Positions 23,446 to 32,426 of a DNA stretch of 64,000 bases are shown piece by piece. A program made the position numbers and the translations under genes. A model generated the notes under the pieces. The model was not told the origin of the DNA and ran no database searches. It saw nothing but the letters and a program-made list of their open reading frames with translations. The stretch comes from Yoonia sediminilitoris (lineage in GTDB: Bacteria > Pseudomonadota > Alphaproteobacteria > Rhodobacterales > Rhodobacteraceae): the NCBI RefSeq assembly GCF_003058085.1, contig NZ_QBUD01000001.1, positions 1-64,000 on the forward strand. The letters are read 5' to 3'. The first letter of the stretch is position 1. The number at the start of each line of letters is the position of its first letter.

Positions 23446-24469
23446 AGTTTGGATTTTTTGTCTGTTTCCTTTTGCAGCATTCGCACAGGGCTTTGCGGGG
23501 CTGGGCAGCGACGCCGAAGGCTTCAGCATACCGACCCCGGACCCTGCGTTCGACTTCCCTGCCGACCATGGCCCGCACAATGATTACCGGATCGAATGGT
23601 GGTATCTGACCGCAAACCTTCAGGCAGCAGATGGCACGCCTTACGGCCTGCAATGGACATTGTTCCGATCTGCCTTGGCCCCGGAAAAAGGCGATGGCTG
23701 GCGCGCGCCACAGATCTGGATGGGCCATGCAGCGGTGACCACCCCGACGGCACATCACGTCAGCGAACGGCTGGCACGTGGCGGCATCGGGCAAGCAGGT
23801 GTTGTGGCTGACCCGTTTGAAGCATGGATTGACGATTGGACATTGTCAGGGGATTGGCAGACCTTGGACATGACCGCCAGTGGACCGACTTTCGGCTATG
23901 ACATGGCGCTGACCGCGCGGGGGCCGCTGGTGTTTCACGGGGACAAGGGATTTTCGGTGAAATCCGCGCAAGGGCAGGCGTCTTACTATTATTCGCAGCC
24001 CTTCTTTGAAATTGCGGGCACACTGGACCTGCCTGAAGGGACGGTTGCGGTCACTGGTAACGCTTGGCTCGACAGGGAATGGTCATCGCAGCCCTTGGCG
24101 GACAATCAAACCGGCTGGGACTGGTTTTCATTGTCGTTTGATGATGGTGCCAAGCTGATGGGCTTTCGCTTGCAGCAGACCGATGGCAACAGCTACACCT
24201 CGGCCACATGGATCGCGCCGGACGGGGCGACGACGGCTTTTCCCGACGGGGCTTTCACTGCCGATCCGGGTGAAACATACCAAACCAAGGGTGGCGAAGT
24301 CCCGGTATCGTGGGCGGTCAGCTTGCCTGCAAAGGGTGTCAACGTCACTGTAGATGCTATAAATCCCGATGCGTGGATGACAACATCGGTGCCCTATTGG
24401 GAAGGGCCGGTGCGTGTATCCGGCAGTCATACGGGCACAGGCTATCTGGAGATGACAGGCTATGAGTGA
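23435..24469 (+). CDS. AttH/CrtC lipocalin-like domain protein
   Basis: A 344-aa secreted protein with a signal peptide (MNVRVWIFCLFPFAAFA). Blocks such as YRIEWWYLTANL, GLQWTLFRSAL, WMGHAAVTT, WLDREWSSQPL and GWDWFSLSFDDGAKLMGFRL match the AttH family, related to carotenoid 1,2-hydratase (CrtC). Such genes commonly follow a LolD-like ATPase and FtsX-like permease, as here. The ATG at 23435 overlaps the permease gene by 11 nt and begins the signal peptide; upstream in-frame starts lie in permease sequence. The molecular role is unproven, possibly an exported lipid-binding or modifying protein. Confidence 0.87.
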   Translation: MNVRVWIFCLFPFAAFAQGFAGLGSDAEGFSIPTPDPAFDFPADHGPHNDYRIEWWYLTANLQAADGTPYGLQWTLFRSALAPEKGDGWRAPQIWMGHAAVTTPTAHHVSERLARGGIGQAGVVADPFEAWIDDWTLSGDWQTLDMTASGPTFGYDMALTARGPLVFHGDKGFSVKSAQGQASYYYSQPFFEIAGTLDLPEGTVAVTGNAWLDREWSSQPLADNQTGWDWFSLSFDDGAKLMGFRLQQTDGNSYTSATWIAPDGATTAFPDGAFTADPGETYQTKGGEVPVSWAVSLPAKGVNVTVDAINPDAWMTTSVPYWEGPVRVSGSHTGTGYLEMTGYE

Positions 24470-25019
24470 ATGGTTCGAGTCCCGCAAGGGCATGCGCGAT
24501 GAGGTCTGGGATACGATTGTGCAGGGGTTGATTGATCCTGATCACCCCGCCAAGACCCCGACGTTTGCCACAGTGTCCCCGCACGGCTGGCCAGAGGCGC
24601 GGACCGTTGTGATACGCGGCGCCGACCCCGAGGCAGGAACTGTTTCCGTCTATACAGATATCTACTCGGACAAGGTGCGCAGTCTGAAAGCAAATCCGCG
24701 TGCTGCCTTGGTGATCTGGGATCACCGGAAATCGCTTCAGGTCCGGCTGAGCCTGCAGGTGACTGTGCGGTCAGGTGCATCAGTGCGCGATCTGTGGGAA
24801 AAGGTCCCGGACCACAGCCAGCTGAGCTATGGGGTTGCACCTGTGCCCGGGCACCCGATTGAGGAGCGGCTGGCCTATCAGAAACGCCCTGACCCAGACG
24901 CCTTTGCCGTGCTTGACTGCGAAGTGCTGACAATTGATGCGGTTTACCTTGGGCGCGACCATCAGCGCGCAATCTATTCACGTTCCGATGACTGGGTCGG
25001 GCAATGGCTTTCGCCTTAG
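24462..25019 (+). CDS. Pyridoxamine 5'-phosphate oxidase-family flavin-binding protein
   Basis: A 185-aa split-barrel protein. FATVSPHGWPEARTVVIRG and VRSLKANPRAALVIWDHRKSLQVRLSL are the FMN-binding blocks of the PNPOx-like fold. It lacks clear PdxH substrate residues, so a general flavin- or F420-dependent oxidoreductase or stress role is as likely as vitamin B6 synthesis. It starts 8 nt inside the lipocalin-like gene. Confidence 0.85.
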   Translation: MSEWFESRKGMRDEVWDTIVQGLIDPDHPAKTPTFATVSPHGWPEARTVVIRGADPEAGTVSVYTDIYSDKVRSLKANPRAALVIWDHRKSLQVRLSLQVTVRSGASVRDLWEKVPDHSQLSYGVAPVPGHPIEERLAYQKRPDPDAFAVLDCEVLTIDAVYLGRDHQRAIYSRSDDWVGQWLSP

Positions 25020-25043
25020 GTCCAAGCCCGCTAAGGATCGGTT

Positions 25044-27143
25044 ATGAAAACATTTCCTTTGACACGCGACCTTGTATTGGTGGGGGGCGGCCATACCCAT
25101 GCGCTTGTACTGCGCCAATGGGGGATGAACCCGCTACCTGGTGTGCGGCTGACCGTCATCAACCCCGGCCCGACCGCGCCCTATTCAGGGATGCTGCCGG
25201 GGTTTGTGGCAGGGCACTATAGTCGCGATGAGCTGGATATCGATCTGGTCAGGTTGGCGCGTTTCGCGGGTGCGCGCCTGATCAATGACTATGCAACGGG
25301 CATCAACCGTGATGCGCAAACGGTCAGTGTGGATGGGCACCCGCCGATTGCCTATGATGTGTTGGCGATAGATGTTGGGATCACCTCTGCGATGCCGCAA
25401 ATGCCGGGTTTCAGTGCCCATGCCATTCCGGCTAAACCGCTGGGCACCTTTGCATCGCGTTGGGATGAATTTCGGGCCACCGCCCAAGACCCGCAGATCG
25501 CGATTATCGGCGGCGGCGTCGCCGGGGCGGAATTGGCGATGGCGATGCATCATGCGCTCAGGGATCGCAACCCGACAGTCCGCCTGATCGACCGCAGCCG
25601 GGTGTTGAGTGCCTTGGGATATAAGGCCCGCTCAAGAATGATGGCCGCCTTGACCGCGCAAAAGGTCGAGATCATCGAAGATGCGGACGTGTCCGAGGTC
25701 TTTCCTGAAGGTGTAACTCTGACAGACGGCCGCACCATCCGCAGCGATTTCACCACCGGCGCGGCGGGCGCGAAACCGCATGACTGGATCGCAACGACCG
25801 GATTGGACCTGCACGAGGGTTTCATCACCGTTGATGCGCATCTGCAATCCAACGATCCCAATATCTTTGCCGTTGGCGATTGTGCCCATCTTGCATTCGA
25901 TCCGCGCCCCAAGGCGGGTGTCTATGCCGTGCGCGAAGCGCCGGTGCTGTTTGACAATCTGCGCGCTGCCCTGTCAGGCGGTGCGCTGCGCCGCTACAGG
26001 CCGCAAAAGGATTACCTCAAGTTGGTGTCGATGGGAGGCAAATCCGCCTTGGCCGAAAAATTCGGGACCGCGCGCGAAGGACCGGTGTTGTGGAAGCTGA
26101 AGGATCATATTGACCGCAAATTCATGGACCAGTTCGATGATCTGCCGCAGATGGCAGCGCCGCACTTGCCAAAACGACATGCCAAGGGCCTGAAAGAAGC
26201 ACTTGGCGATAAGCCGATGTGCGGGGGGTGCGGCGCGAAAGTTGGACGTGCGACGCTGGAAACCATGCTTGTCGATCAATTCGGCGATGACGCGGCGATG
26301 GTGCAGCCTGGTCAGGTGATCAGCACCGATCATCTGCGCGCGCTGACGCTTGATCCGGTCCTGATGACGCGGATCGCGGCGGTCCATGCGCTGGGCGATA
26401 TCTGGGCAATGGGCGCCACGCCGCAGGCTGTGACGGCTAGCATTATCCTGCCGCCGCTGTCGGGCGACTTGCAGGCGCGCACGATGGCCGAAATCATGCA
26501 AACTGCCACGGACGTCATGGCACAGGCGGGCGCAAGGATCGTGGGGGGGCATACGTCACTGGGCGAGGAACTGACGATTGGATTCACGCTGACGGGGCTT
26601 TGCGACAAACCGATCACGCTGGCGGGCGCGCGGCCGGGTGATGCGCTGATTCTGACAAAGCCGATTGGCAGCGGTACCATCATGGCGGCTGAAATGGCGG
26701 GCAAGGCCCGTGGTGCCGATGTGATGGCCTGTTTTGCGCACATGATAAAGGGGCAAGCTGCCGCGTCGCAGATTTTACGCGGTGCCCATGCGATGACCGA
26801 TGTTACCGGCTTTGGACTGGCGGGGCACTTGCGCGGAATCTGTGATGCATCCGGTGTCGGGGCCGCCCTGCAAACTGACGCCATTCCGTTGATGGACGGG
26901 GCCGCGGAGCTTTCCGCGAAAGGCATACAGTCCAGCATTTTTGATGATAACGTTGCTGGCGCCGGGCTGATTGACGGAGAAACCTTTGATCTGGTCTATG
27001 ATCCCCAAACGGCAGGTGGATTGCTGGCGGCAGTCGCGTCGGGGGAGGCAGAGACAATCATCGGCGACTTGCTAGCCGCAGGCTATCCCGCAGTGGTAAT
27101 CGGTGAAATCACAGACGCATCGGGGCAGATCCTTTTGCACTAA
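25044..27143 (+). CDS. selD: FAD oxidoreductase-selenide, water dikinase fusion (SelD)
   Basis: A 699-aa two-domain protein. Residues 1-370 are a pyridine-nucleotide-disulfide-type oxidoreductase (VLVGGGHTHALVLRQW, AIIGGGVAGAELAMAM, NIFAVGDCAHLA). From about residue 385 follows SelD, which makes selenophosphate from selenide and ATP. GGCGAKVGRATLETML carries the equivalents of the E. coli catalytic Cys17 (C396) and Lys20 (K399), and GGHTSLGEE and MTDVTGFGLAGHL are further SelD blocks. The oxidoreductase may generate or channel the reduced selenium substrate. It faces mnmH, the user of selenophosphate, with stop codons overlapping. No selA/selB lies in the window. Confidence 0.95.
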   Translation: MKTFPLTRDLVLVGGGHTHALVLRQWGMNPLPGVRLTVINPGPTAPYSGMLPGFVAGHYSRDELDIDLVRLARFAGARLINDYATGINRDAQTVSVDGHPPIAYDVLAIDVGITSAMPQMPGFSAHAIPAKPLGTFASRWDEFRATAQDPQIAIIGGGVAGAELAMAMHHALRDRNPTVRLIDRSRVLSALGYKARSRMMAALTAQKVEIIEDADVSEVFPEGVTLTDGRTIRSDFTTGAAGAKPHDWIATTGLDLHEGFITVDAHLQSNDPNIFAVGDCAHLAFDPRPKAGVYAVREAPVLFDNLRAALSGGALRRYRPQKDYLKLVSMGGKSALAEKFGTAREGPVLWKLKDHIDRKFMDQFDDLPQMAAPHLPKRHAKGLKEALGDKPMCGGCGAKVGRATLETMLVDQFGDDAAMVQPGQVISTDHLRALTLDPVLMTRIAAVHALGDIWAMGATPQAVTASIILPPLSGDLQARTMAEIMQTATDVMAQAGARIVGGHTSLGEELTIGFTLTGLCDKPITLAGARPGDALILTKPIGSGTIMAAEMAGKARGADVMACFAHMIKGQAAASQILRGAHAMTDVTGFGLAGHLRGICDASGVGAALQTDAIPLMDGAAELSAKGIQSSIFDDNVAGAGLIDGETFDLVYDPQTAGGLLAAVASGEAETIIGDLLAAGYPAVVIGEITDASGQILLH

Positions 27144-28192
27144 AGCCTTGCGATGGCTGCAATGATGGCGTCGGCCGCGGCTTCCTGACCCTGATCATCC
27201 AGTGTTGCTGCTGACACTGTCGCAATCACCTCGCGTTCGTTGATGCGCCGTGATTTTGCATAGGCCGGGTCATAGTGGTCTTGGGCCAATGCCTTTGACA
27301 GCCCCACCAAGTCGCCCGCCTGAGACAAGGCAATCCATTGATCAACAATCGCATGGCCGCGCACCCAGCGCAGCGGGGCAAGCCGTTGGGCTAACTTTTC
27401 TGTATCGGCAATCACATCATGATAGGCCCGCGACAGGTACTGTGCGCGCGCGCCCAAAGGCACGTCCATCGCGACGCGCGGGGCGGCCAGCATGGCAGTC
27501 CATAGCATCGGCGGCAGGATAAGCTTGCCAATCTTGCTGCTTTCGGCCTCGACCACCACTACGCGGTCGGGATCACAGCCATTCAAGGCCACGGCGAGGG
27601 CGGTTTCAAACCCCTTTTGTGCCGGTTGGCCGCTGGGCATGGCCCCCAGCAGCGACCCGCGATGCGCGGCCAGCCCTTCAAGGTCCAATGTCTGTACGCC
27701 GCGTGCAGCCAGCCTGTGCAACAGGTCCGTTTTGGCTGTGCCGGTATTGCCATCCAGCAAAACCAGCCGATGCGGCAGTGGCACGTCGTAAAGGGTCTTG
27801 TTCACGAGACGGCGGAAACTGGTGTAGCCGCCATTGATGGTCTGGGCGCGCCAGCCAATTTCCGACAGGAGCGTCGCAAAAACCCCCGACCGCTGCCCGC
27901 CGCGCCAGCAATAGACCAGCGGCCGCCACGCACCGTCCTTGTCTGCCAATGGCCCGCTGATGTGGTCAGCCAAGTTGCGAATGACCATGCTGGCACCGAC
28001 CTTGCGCCCGTCAAACGGGCTAATCTGCTTGTAGATTGTGCCAACCTTGGCCCTTTGACCGTTGTCCAGCGCGGGGAGATTGATCGCACCCGGAATATGA
28101 TCCTGTGCGAATTCGGCGGGCGAACGCACATCAATCACAGTGTCAAAACCGTGGTTCAGGATCGCATCAAGGCTGTCAAAGGTCACTGGCAT
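27140..28192 (-). CDS. mnmH: tRNA 2-selenouridine synthase
   Basis: A 350-aa MnmH/SelU. An N-terminal rhodanese domain (DVRSPAEFAQDHIPGAINLP; active-site Cys95 in LVYCWRGGQRSG) is followed by a P-loop domain (LLDGNTGTAKTDLL, about residues 146-158). The enzyme replaces sulfur by selenium in wobble 2-thiouridine of certain tRNAs by way of a geranylated intermediate. Its stop overlaps that of selD on the other strand (27140-27143). Gene pairing with selD fits a genome where selenium is used in tRNA. Confidence 0.95.
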   Translation of the reverse strand: MPVTFDSLDAILNHGFDTVIDVRSPAEFAQDHIPGAINLPALDNGQRAKVGTIYKQISPFDGRKVGASMVIRNLADHISGPLADKDGAWRPLVYCWRGGQRSGVFATLLSEIGWRAQTINGGYTSFRRLVNKTLYDVPLPHRLVLLDGNTGTAKTDLLHRLAARGVQTLDLEGLAAHRGSLLGAMPSGQPAQKGFETALAVALNGCDPDRVVVVEAESSKIGKLILPPMLWTAMLAAPRVAMDVPLGARAQYLSRAYHDVIADTEKLAQRLAPLRWVRGHAIVDQWIALSQAGDLVGLSKALAQDHYDPAYAKSRRINEREVIATVSAATLDDQGQEAAADAIIAAIARL

Positions 28193-28292
28193 GTGCCCGC
28201 ATCTAACCCAGACATCCGGGCAAAGGAAGTGGGTCCATGGGCAGATGAAAATAGGATTCTAATCCTGCGTGATCTGCACTAGCCTGCACCTG

Positions 28293-30218
28293 ATGACTTA
28301 TGACGACCTGCATATGATCACCCATTGGGCGCAAGTCGTCCAATTGCGCGATGATGACTTGCTGACCCCGGCCGAGCTTGTTCTGATCAACGCGGCGAGC
28401 CGGGGGGAAACGGCAAATATCAGCCAGAGAGTGCCAAACCACAAGGCACCGCACGTTCTGATCAGGGCGGCCTTGTTGCGCTATCTGATTTTGGGGGGGT
28501 GCAAGGATTTTCAGACGCAACCATCGGGCATCACAGTCAATGGGGCATGGATCGGCGGGCTGTTGGACCTGCGCTTTACCCGGGCACACGGACCGATTGA
28601 TTTCTTCAACTGTCATCTGGCGCAGCGGGCGGAACTGGTACAACTGCGGGCGGACGGGCTGGCCATCGTCAATTGCATATTGGTCGATGGCATCAATGCA
28701 TCGCGGGTGCAGGTCAGTGGTAACGTCACCCTGAACGGGTCGCGTTCGGACGGAAAAATCTCTCTGTCGGGGTCCGAAATCGGCGGGCATCTGTCTTGTG
28801 TCCATGCGACACTGCGTAATCCGGGCAGGTCTGCGATCAAGGCGCAGGGCATGTCCGTGTCCAGTAGCGTGCTGCTGGAAGGAACCGTGGCCGAAGGGAT
28901 GGTCAGCCTGCTGGGGGCGCGCATCGACGGGCAGTTGGTTTGCATTGGGTCCGACCTGAGCAATCCGGCGGGGCATGCGCTGCAAGCCCAAAGCGCGCGC
29001 ATTCAGGGCGATGTGCTTTGCTGTTATGCCAACAGTACCGGCGAGGTCAGCTTTCTGGGGGCCGAAATCGGTGGTGTGCTGGATTGTTCACACGGGACCT
29101 TGCGCAATCCTGACGGGCTGGCGCTGAATGCGCAACGGCTTGTTGTCCGCGAAGGGTTCGTCTGGCGTAGGATCAAGGGGCTGACCGGCACCGTCGATCT
29201 GACATCGGCGCATGTGGGAGACCTTTGGGATGATCACGAAAGTTGGGTCAAGACAGATGGCCTGTTCCTCAGTGGGTTCATTTATGACATTCTGCATGGC
29301 GGGATTGATGTAGGTGAACGGCTCGCATGGCTCAAGAAAGGGGCCATATCGCGCCGCGAATTCTATCCGCAGCCGTACGAACAGCTTGCAAAGCTTCTGC
29401 GCGACACCGGGCACAAGTCGGACGCGCGTGACATCATGGTCGCCAAGGAAAAAGAACAGCGACGCGCATCGCGCACCCGCTGGCGGCGTGAACGGCAATG
29501 GCGGCGTGATCTGGTTGCCGCCGGGCAACTGCCGGACTCAGACAGGGCTGACGCCTTCGCAAAACTTTCCGCACGCAGGCCAGTTGACGAAGAACTTGCA
29601 CGGCTTGTGATGCTGTTCCCCCCTGATGGCGCGCCCTCTTTTACCGACGCCCTGACACTGCAACTGGCCCGGCAGCAATTCCGGGCCGAGCAGAACAGCT
29701 ATATTCTGCGCAAGAAACTCCGCAGCATCGGCAGTGTGATTGCAGACCGGATATTTGGCCTGGTCGTCGGCTATGGGCATAGGCCAGAGCGCAGCTTCTA
29801 CGTGCTGATTACCCTCATTGCGATTGGCTGGTTTCTGGCCGACCGCGCATGGAAAGAGGGTGACTTCGCCCCGACAATTGGCCCTGTGCTGATGTCGCCG
29901 GGTTGGCAGGCACTGGCAACTGACGTACGCGTTCAGAACCCTGCGCAGGTCTGGTCGGACAAATACATGCTGGCCCCCGATGGTGCCACCGTCCTGACCG
30001 AAGGCCGCGATTACGAGACGTTTCACCCGTTGGCCTACGCCGTCGATGTGGTCGTTCCGATCATTTCACTGGGGCAAGAGGCATCTTGGGCACCATCAAC
30101 AACGCGCGGACCCTGGGGCTGGTGGCTCTGGTGGATCAGGTGGCTGCTGACGGCATTTGGCTGGATCGTCACGGCGATTGGCGCGGCTGCCGTGACCGGT
30201 GTTATCCGCCGCGATTAG
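28293..30218 (+). CDS. Beta-helix repeat membrane protein of unknown function
   Basis: About 640 aa. Residues roughly 80-320 contain degenerate repeats of the form I-x-G-x-L-x-C...L-R-N-P-x-G-x-A-L-x-A-Q, for example IGGHLSCVHATLRNPGRSA, IDGQLVCIGSDLSNPAGHA and IGGVLDCSHGTLRNPDGLA, as expected for a right-handed beta-solenoid. A basic helical stretch (KEKEQRRASRTRWRRERQW) follows. Two C-terminal hydrophobic segments (FYVLITLIAIGWFLA, and a Trp-rich helix pair before VTGVIRRD) anchor it in the membrane. Similar proteins are sometimes labelled membrane-associated oxidoreductase without evidence. The start is uncertain: ATG at 28293 or 28314, or GTG at 28269, none with a clear ribosome binding site. 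Confidence 0.75.
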   Translation: MTYDDLHMITHWAQVVQLRDDDLLTPAELVLINAASRGETANISQRVPNHKAPHVLIRAALLRYLILGGCKDFQTQPSGITVNGAWIGGLLDLRFTRAHGPIDFFNCHLAQRAELVQLRADGLAIVNCILVDGINASRVQVSGNVTLNGSRSDGKISLSGSEIGGHLSCVHATLRNPGRSAIKAQGMSVSSSVLLEGTVAEGMVSLLGARIDGQLVCIGSDLSNPAGHALQAQSARIQGDVLCCYANSTGEVSFLGAEIGGVLDCSHGTLRNPDGLALNAQRLVVREGFVWRRIKGLTGTVDLTSAHVGDLWDDHESWVKTDGLFLSGFIYDILHGGIDVGERLAWLKKGAISRREFYPQPYEQLAKLLRDTGHKSDARDIMVAKEKEQRRASRTRWRRERQWRRDLVAAGQLPDSDRADAFAKLSARRPVDEELARLVMLFPPDGAPSFTDALTLQLARQQFRAEQNSYILRKKLRSIGSVIADRIFGLVVGYGHRPERSFYVLITLIAIGWFLADRAWKEGDFAPTIGPVLMSPGWQALATDVRVQNPAQVWSDKYMLAPDGATVLTEGRDYETFHPLAYAVDVVVPIISLGQEASWAPSTTRGPWGWWLWWIRWLLTAFGWIVTAIGAAAVTGVIRRD

Positions 30219-30504
30219 GGTTCGTGCGCTCATCCTGATCAATCCAACGCGACCGGACCGCCCATATCGTCGAGATGACGATCACAATTTGGGCGGGCAG
30301 GAAGAACAGGATAAAAAAGAAGAGTGCGAGCCAGAACAGCGACAGTTGCATATAGTAAACAAAGAAAAGTGCGGGCTGCAAAGCAAGTGCAAGCACAATG
30401 ACAATCAGGGCCGTATCAAGGGCCACCGGAATCCACGCCTGTTTCCGCGATGTCGGCCTGCCCGCATTGATGCGTCTGCGGGCAAGCGTGCGGCTGATCA
30501 ACAT
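30202..30504 (-). CDS. Small membrane protein of unknown function
   Basis: A 100-aa protein with a basic N-terminus (RTLARRRINAGRPTSRKQ) and two long hydrophobic segments (PVALDTALIVIVLALALQP, and FWLALFFFILFFLPAQIVIV) ending in a short polar tail. GGAG stands about 8 bases before the ATG. It lies downstream of dapD on the same strand and its end overlaps the 3' end of the beta-helix gene by 17 bp. No family recognised. The membrane helices and ribosome binding site make it a credible gene. Confidence 0.65.
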   Translation of the reverse strand: MLISRTLARRRINAGRPTSRKQAWIPVALDTALIVIVLALALQPALFFVYYMQLSLFWLALFFFILFFLPAQIVIVISTIWAVRSRWIDQDERTNPNRGG

Positions 30505-30551
30505 ACGATCACTCCAAAAGGGATGGTGCCCCGAGGAAGGGGCAAGAGGGC

Positions 30552-31379
30552 CTAGTCCCTCAGTAGCTCATTGATGCCCGTTTTTGAACGGGTCCGCTCG
30601 TCCACGCGCTTGACAATTACAGCGCAATAAAGGTTCACGTTGTTCTTTGACGGCATGGAGCCTGCAACGACCACCGAATAAGGCGGTACTTCGCCATACA
30701 TGACCTCGCCGGTTTCACGGTCGACGATCTTGGTGGATTGGCCGATGAAAACACCCATGCCCAGCACGGACCCTTCACGCACAATGCAGCCTTCGACGAC
30801 TTCGGACCGTGCCCCGATAAAGCAATTGTCTTCGATGATCGTGGGGCCCGCCTGCATGGGTTCCAGCACGCCACCGATGCCAACGCCGCCTGACAGATGC
30901 ACGTTCTTGCCGATCTGCGCGCATGATCCGACGGTGGCCCAGGTATCGACCATGGTGCCCTCGTCAACATAGGCGCCAAGGTTCACGAATGACGGCATCA
31001 GTACCACGCCGGGGGCGATAAAGGCCGACTTGCGCACAACGCAGTTGGGAACGGCGCGGAAACCTGCGGCCTTCCACTGGTTGTCGCCCCAGCCTTTGAA
31101 CTTGCTGTCGACCTTGTCCCACCAACCGGAGCCTTGCGGACCGCCATCCTGCTGTTCCATGTCCTTGATGCGAAAGCCCAGCAAAACCGCCTTTTTGGCC
31201 CATTGGTTCACATGCCAACTGCCATCTTCCTGCTTTTCGGCGACGCGCAATGAGCCGCTGTCGAGCGCATGCAGCGTATCCTCGATCGCTTCGCGGGTTT
31301 CACCTGTGGTGGCTGGGGTGATGGTATCACGGGCCTCCCATGCGGATTCGATGGCGGTCTCAAGGGCAGCGTTGGACAT
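30552..31379 (-). CDS. dapD: 2,3,4,5-tetrahydropyridine-2,6-dicarboxylate N-succinyltransferase
   Basis: A 275-aa DapD, the acyltransferase of the succinylase branch of lysine and diaminopimelate synthesis. The hexapeptide-repeat left-handed beta-helix is visible in [59 protein letters not shown] split over successive turns, followed by [16 protein letters not shown] and VLGMGVFIG. Length matches the family (about 274). It is divergent from the LOG-family gene. Confidence 0.97.
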   Translation of the reverse strand: MSNAALETAIESAWEARDTITPATTGETREAIEDTLHALDSGSLRVAEKQEDGSWHVNQWAKKAVLLGFRIKDMEQQDGGPQGSGWWDKVDSKFKGWGDNQWKAAGFRAVPNCVVRKSAFIAPGVVLMPSFVNLGAYVDEGTMVDTWATVGSCAQIGKNVHLSGGVGIGGVLEPMQAGPTIIEDNCFIGARSEVVEGCIVREGSVLGMGVFIGQSTKIVDRETGEVMYGEVPPYSVVVAGSMPSKNNVNLYCAVIVKRVDERTRSKTGINELLRD

Positions 31380-31566
31380 GTCAGTCTCCGATCATTGTAT
31401 TTAAGCGGGTAAGTAGCCCGACCGGCAGGATCAATCAACGCCGCATGATGATGATGGGGTGGTTCAATGGAACATTCCTGAAAAACAGCCCGCGCGCGCG
31501 ACAAGATTGATTGCATCTTAAGGCGCAAGCGGCAACCTTGGCGCAAACGACCCAAGGGACAGTTCT

Positions 31567-32412
31567 ATGAAAGATCACCGAAATCACCCGTTGCGTGATA
31601 GTCATGAGGATCGCGAGGCAGCGACTCATATCCCCGACACGCCGCAAACCCGTGCGCCGTCTTACGCGCTGGCCTTTGCGGACGAGGAGTTCCTGTGTCG
31701 CGAAGAACTGCGGCCAGTGCGGTTGCAGCTCGAACTGCTCAAGCCCGAGATGCTGATGAACGAGGCCGGTATCAATTCGACTATTGTTCTGTTCGGTGGG
31801 GCCCGCATCCCTGAACCATCGCAAAAGGACACGGCGCGCACGCAAACACTGGCCGACCTTTCGCAATATTACACCGAAGCGCGCCGGTTTTCGCAGATGA
31901 TGACAAAACGATCTGTGGAAAATGGCGGTACCGACGATGTGATCGCCACTGGCGGCGGGCCGGGTGTGATGGAGGCGGGCAACCGCGGCGCAGAGGATGC
32001 GGGGGGCAAGTCAATCGGGCTCAACATCGTTTTGCCGCACGAACAGGCGCCCAATACGTATGTCTCGCCAGAGTTGTGTTTCAATTTCCACTATTTCGCG
32101 GTCCGCAAGATGCATTTTCTGATGCGTGCCGGGGCTGTTTGCGTTTTTCCCGGTGGTTTTGGCACCTTGGACGAGATGTTTGAAGCGCTTACGCTAATCC
32201 AGACGGGACGCATGGCGCGGGTGCCGTTCCTGCTGTTCGGGCGGTCTTTTTGGGAAAAGATCATCAATTGGGAGGCGCTTGCCGATGCAGGCACGATTTC
32301 CGAAGATGACCTGTCGCTGTTCCGCTTTGTCGAGACCGCAGAAGAGGCGGTCGCCGCATTGGACAGTTGGGAAGGCAAGGGCGAAAAACGCGGGGCTATA
32401 CCGGGGCGTTAG
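31567..32412 (+). CDS. LOG-family protein (TIGR00730-type nucleoside 5'-monophosphate phosphoribohydrolase)
   Basis: A 281-aa Rossmann-fold protein with the family motifs GGGPGVMEAGNRGA and PGGFGTLDEMFEALT. Members release free cytokinin-type bases from nucleotides or hydrolyse other nucleoside monophosphates; they are often mislabelled lysine decarboxylase. It has an extended N-terminal part of about 80 residues (DEEFLCREELRPVRLQLELLKPE), typical of the longer subgroup in alphaproteobacteria. It ends 15 bases from the convergent LacI-type gene. Confidence 0.88.
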   Translation: MKDHRNHPLRDSHEDREAATHIPDTPQTRAPSYALAFADEEFLCREELRPVRLQLELLKPEMLMNEAGINSTIVLFGGARIPEPSQKDTARTQTLADLSQYYTEARRFSQMMTKRSVENGGTDDVIATGGGPGVMEAGNRGAEDAGGKSIGLNIVLPHEQAPNTYVSPELCFNFHYFAVRKMHFLMRAGAVCVFPGGFGTLDEMFEALTLIQTGRMARVPFLLFGRSFWEKIINWEALADAGTISEDDLSLFRFVETAEEAVAALDSWEGKGEKRGAIPGR

Positions 32413-32426
32413 GACCCTGACGCAGA

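Noticed and set aside
24472-24482. tRNA T-arm-like string GGTTCGAGTCC
   Set aside because: It lies in the coding start of the flavin-binding protein (WFESR), and no acceptor, D or anticodon arms surround it.
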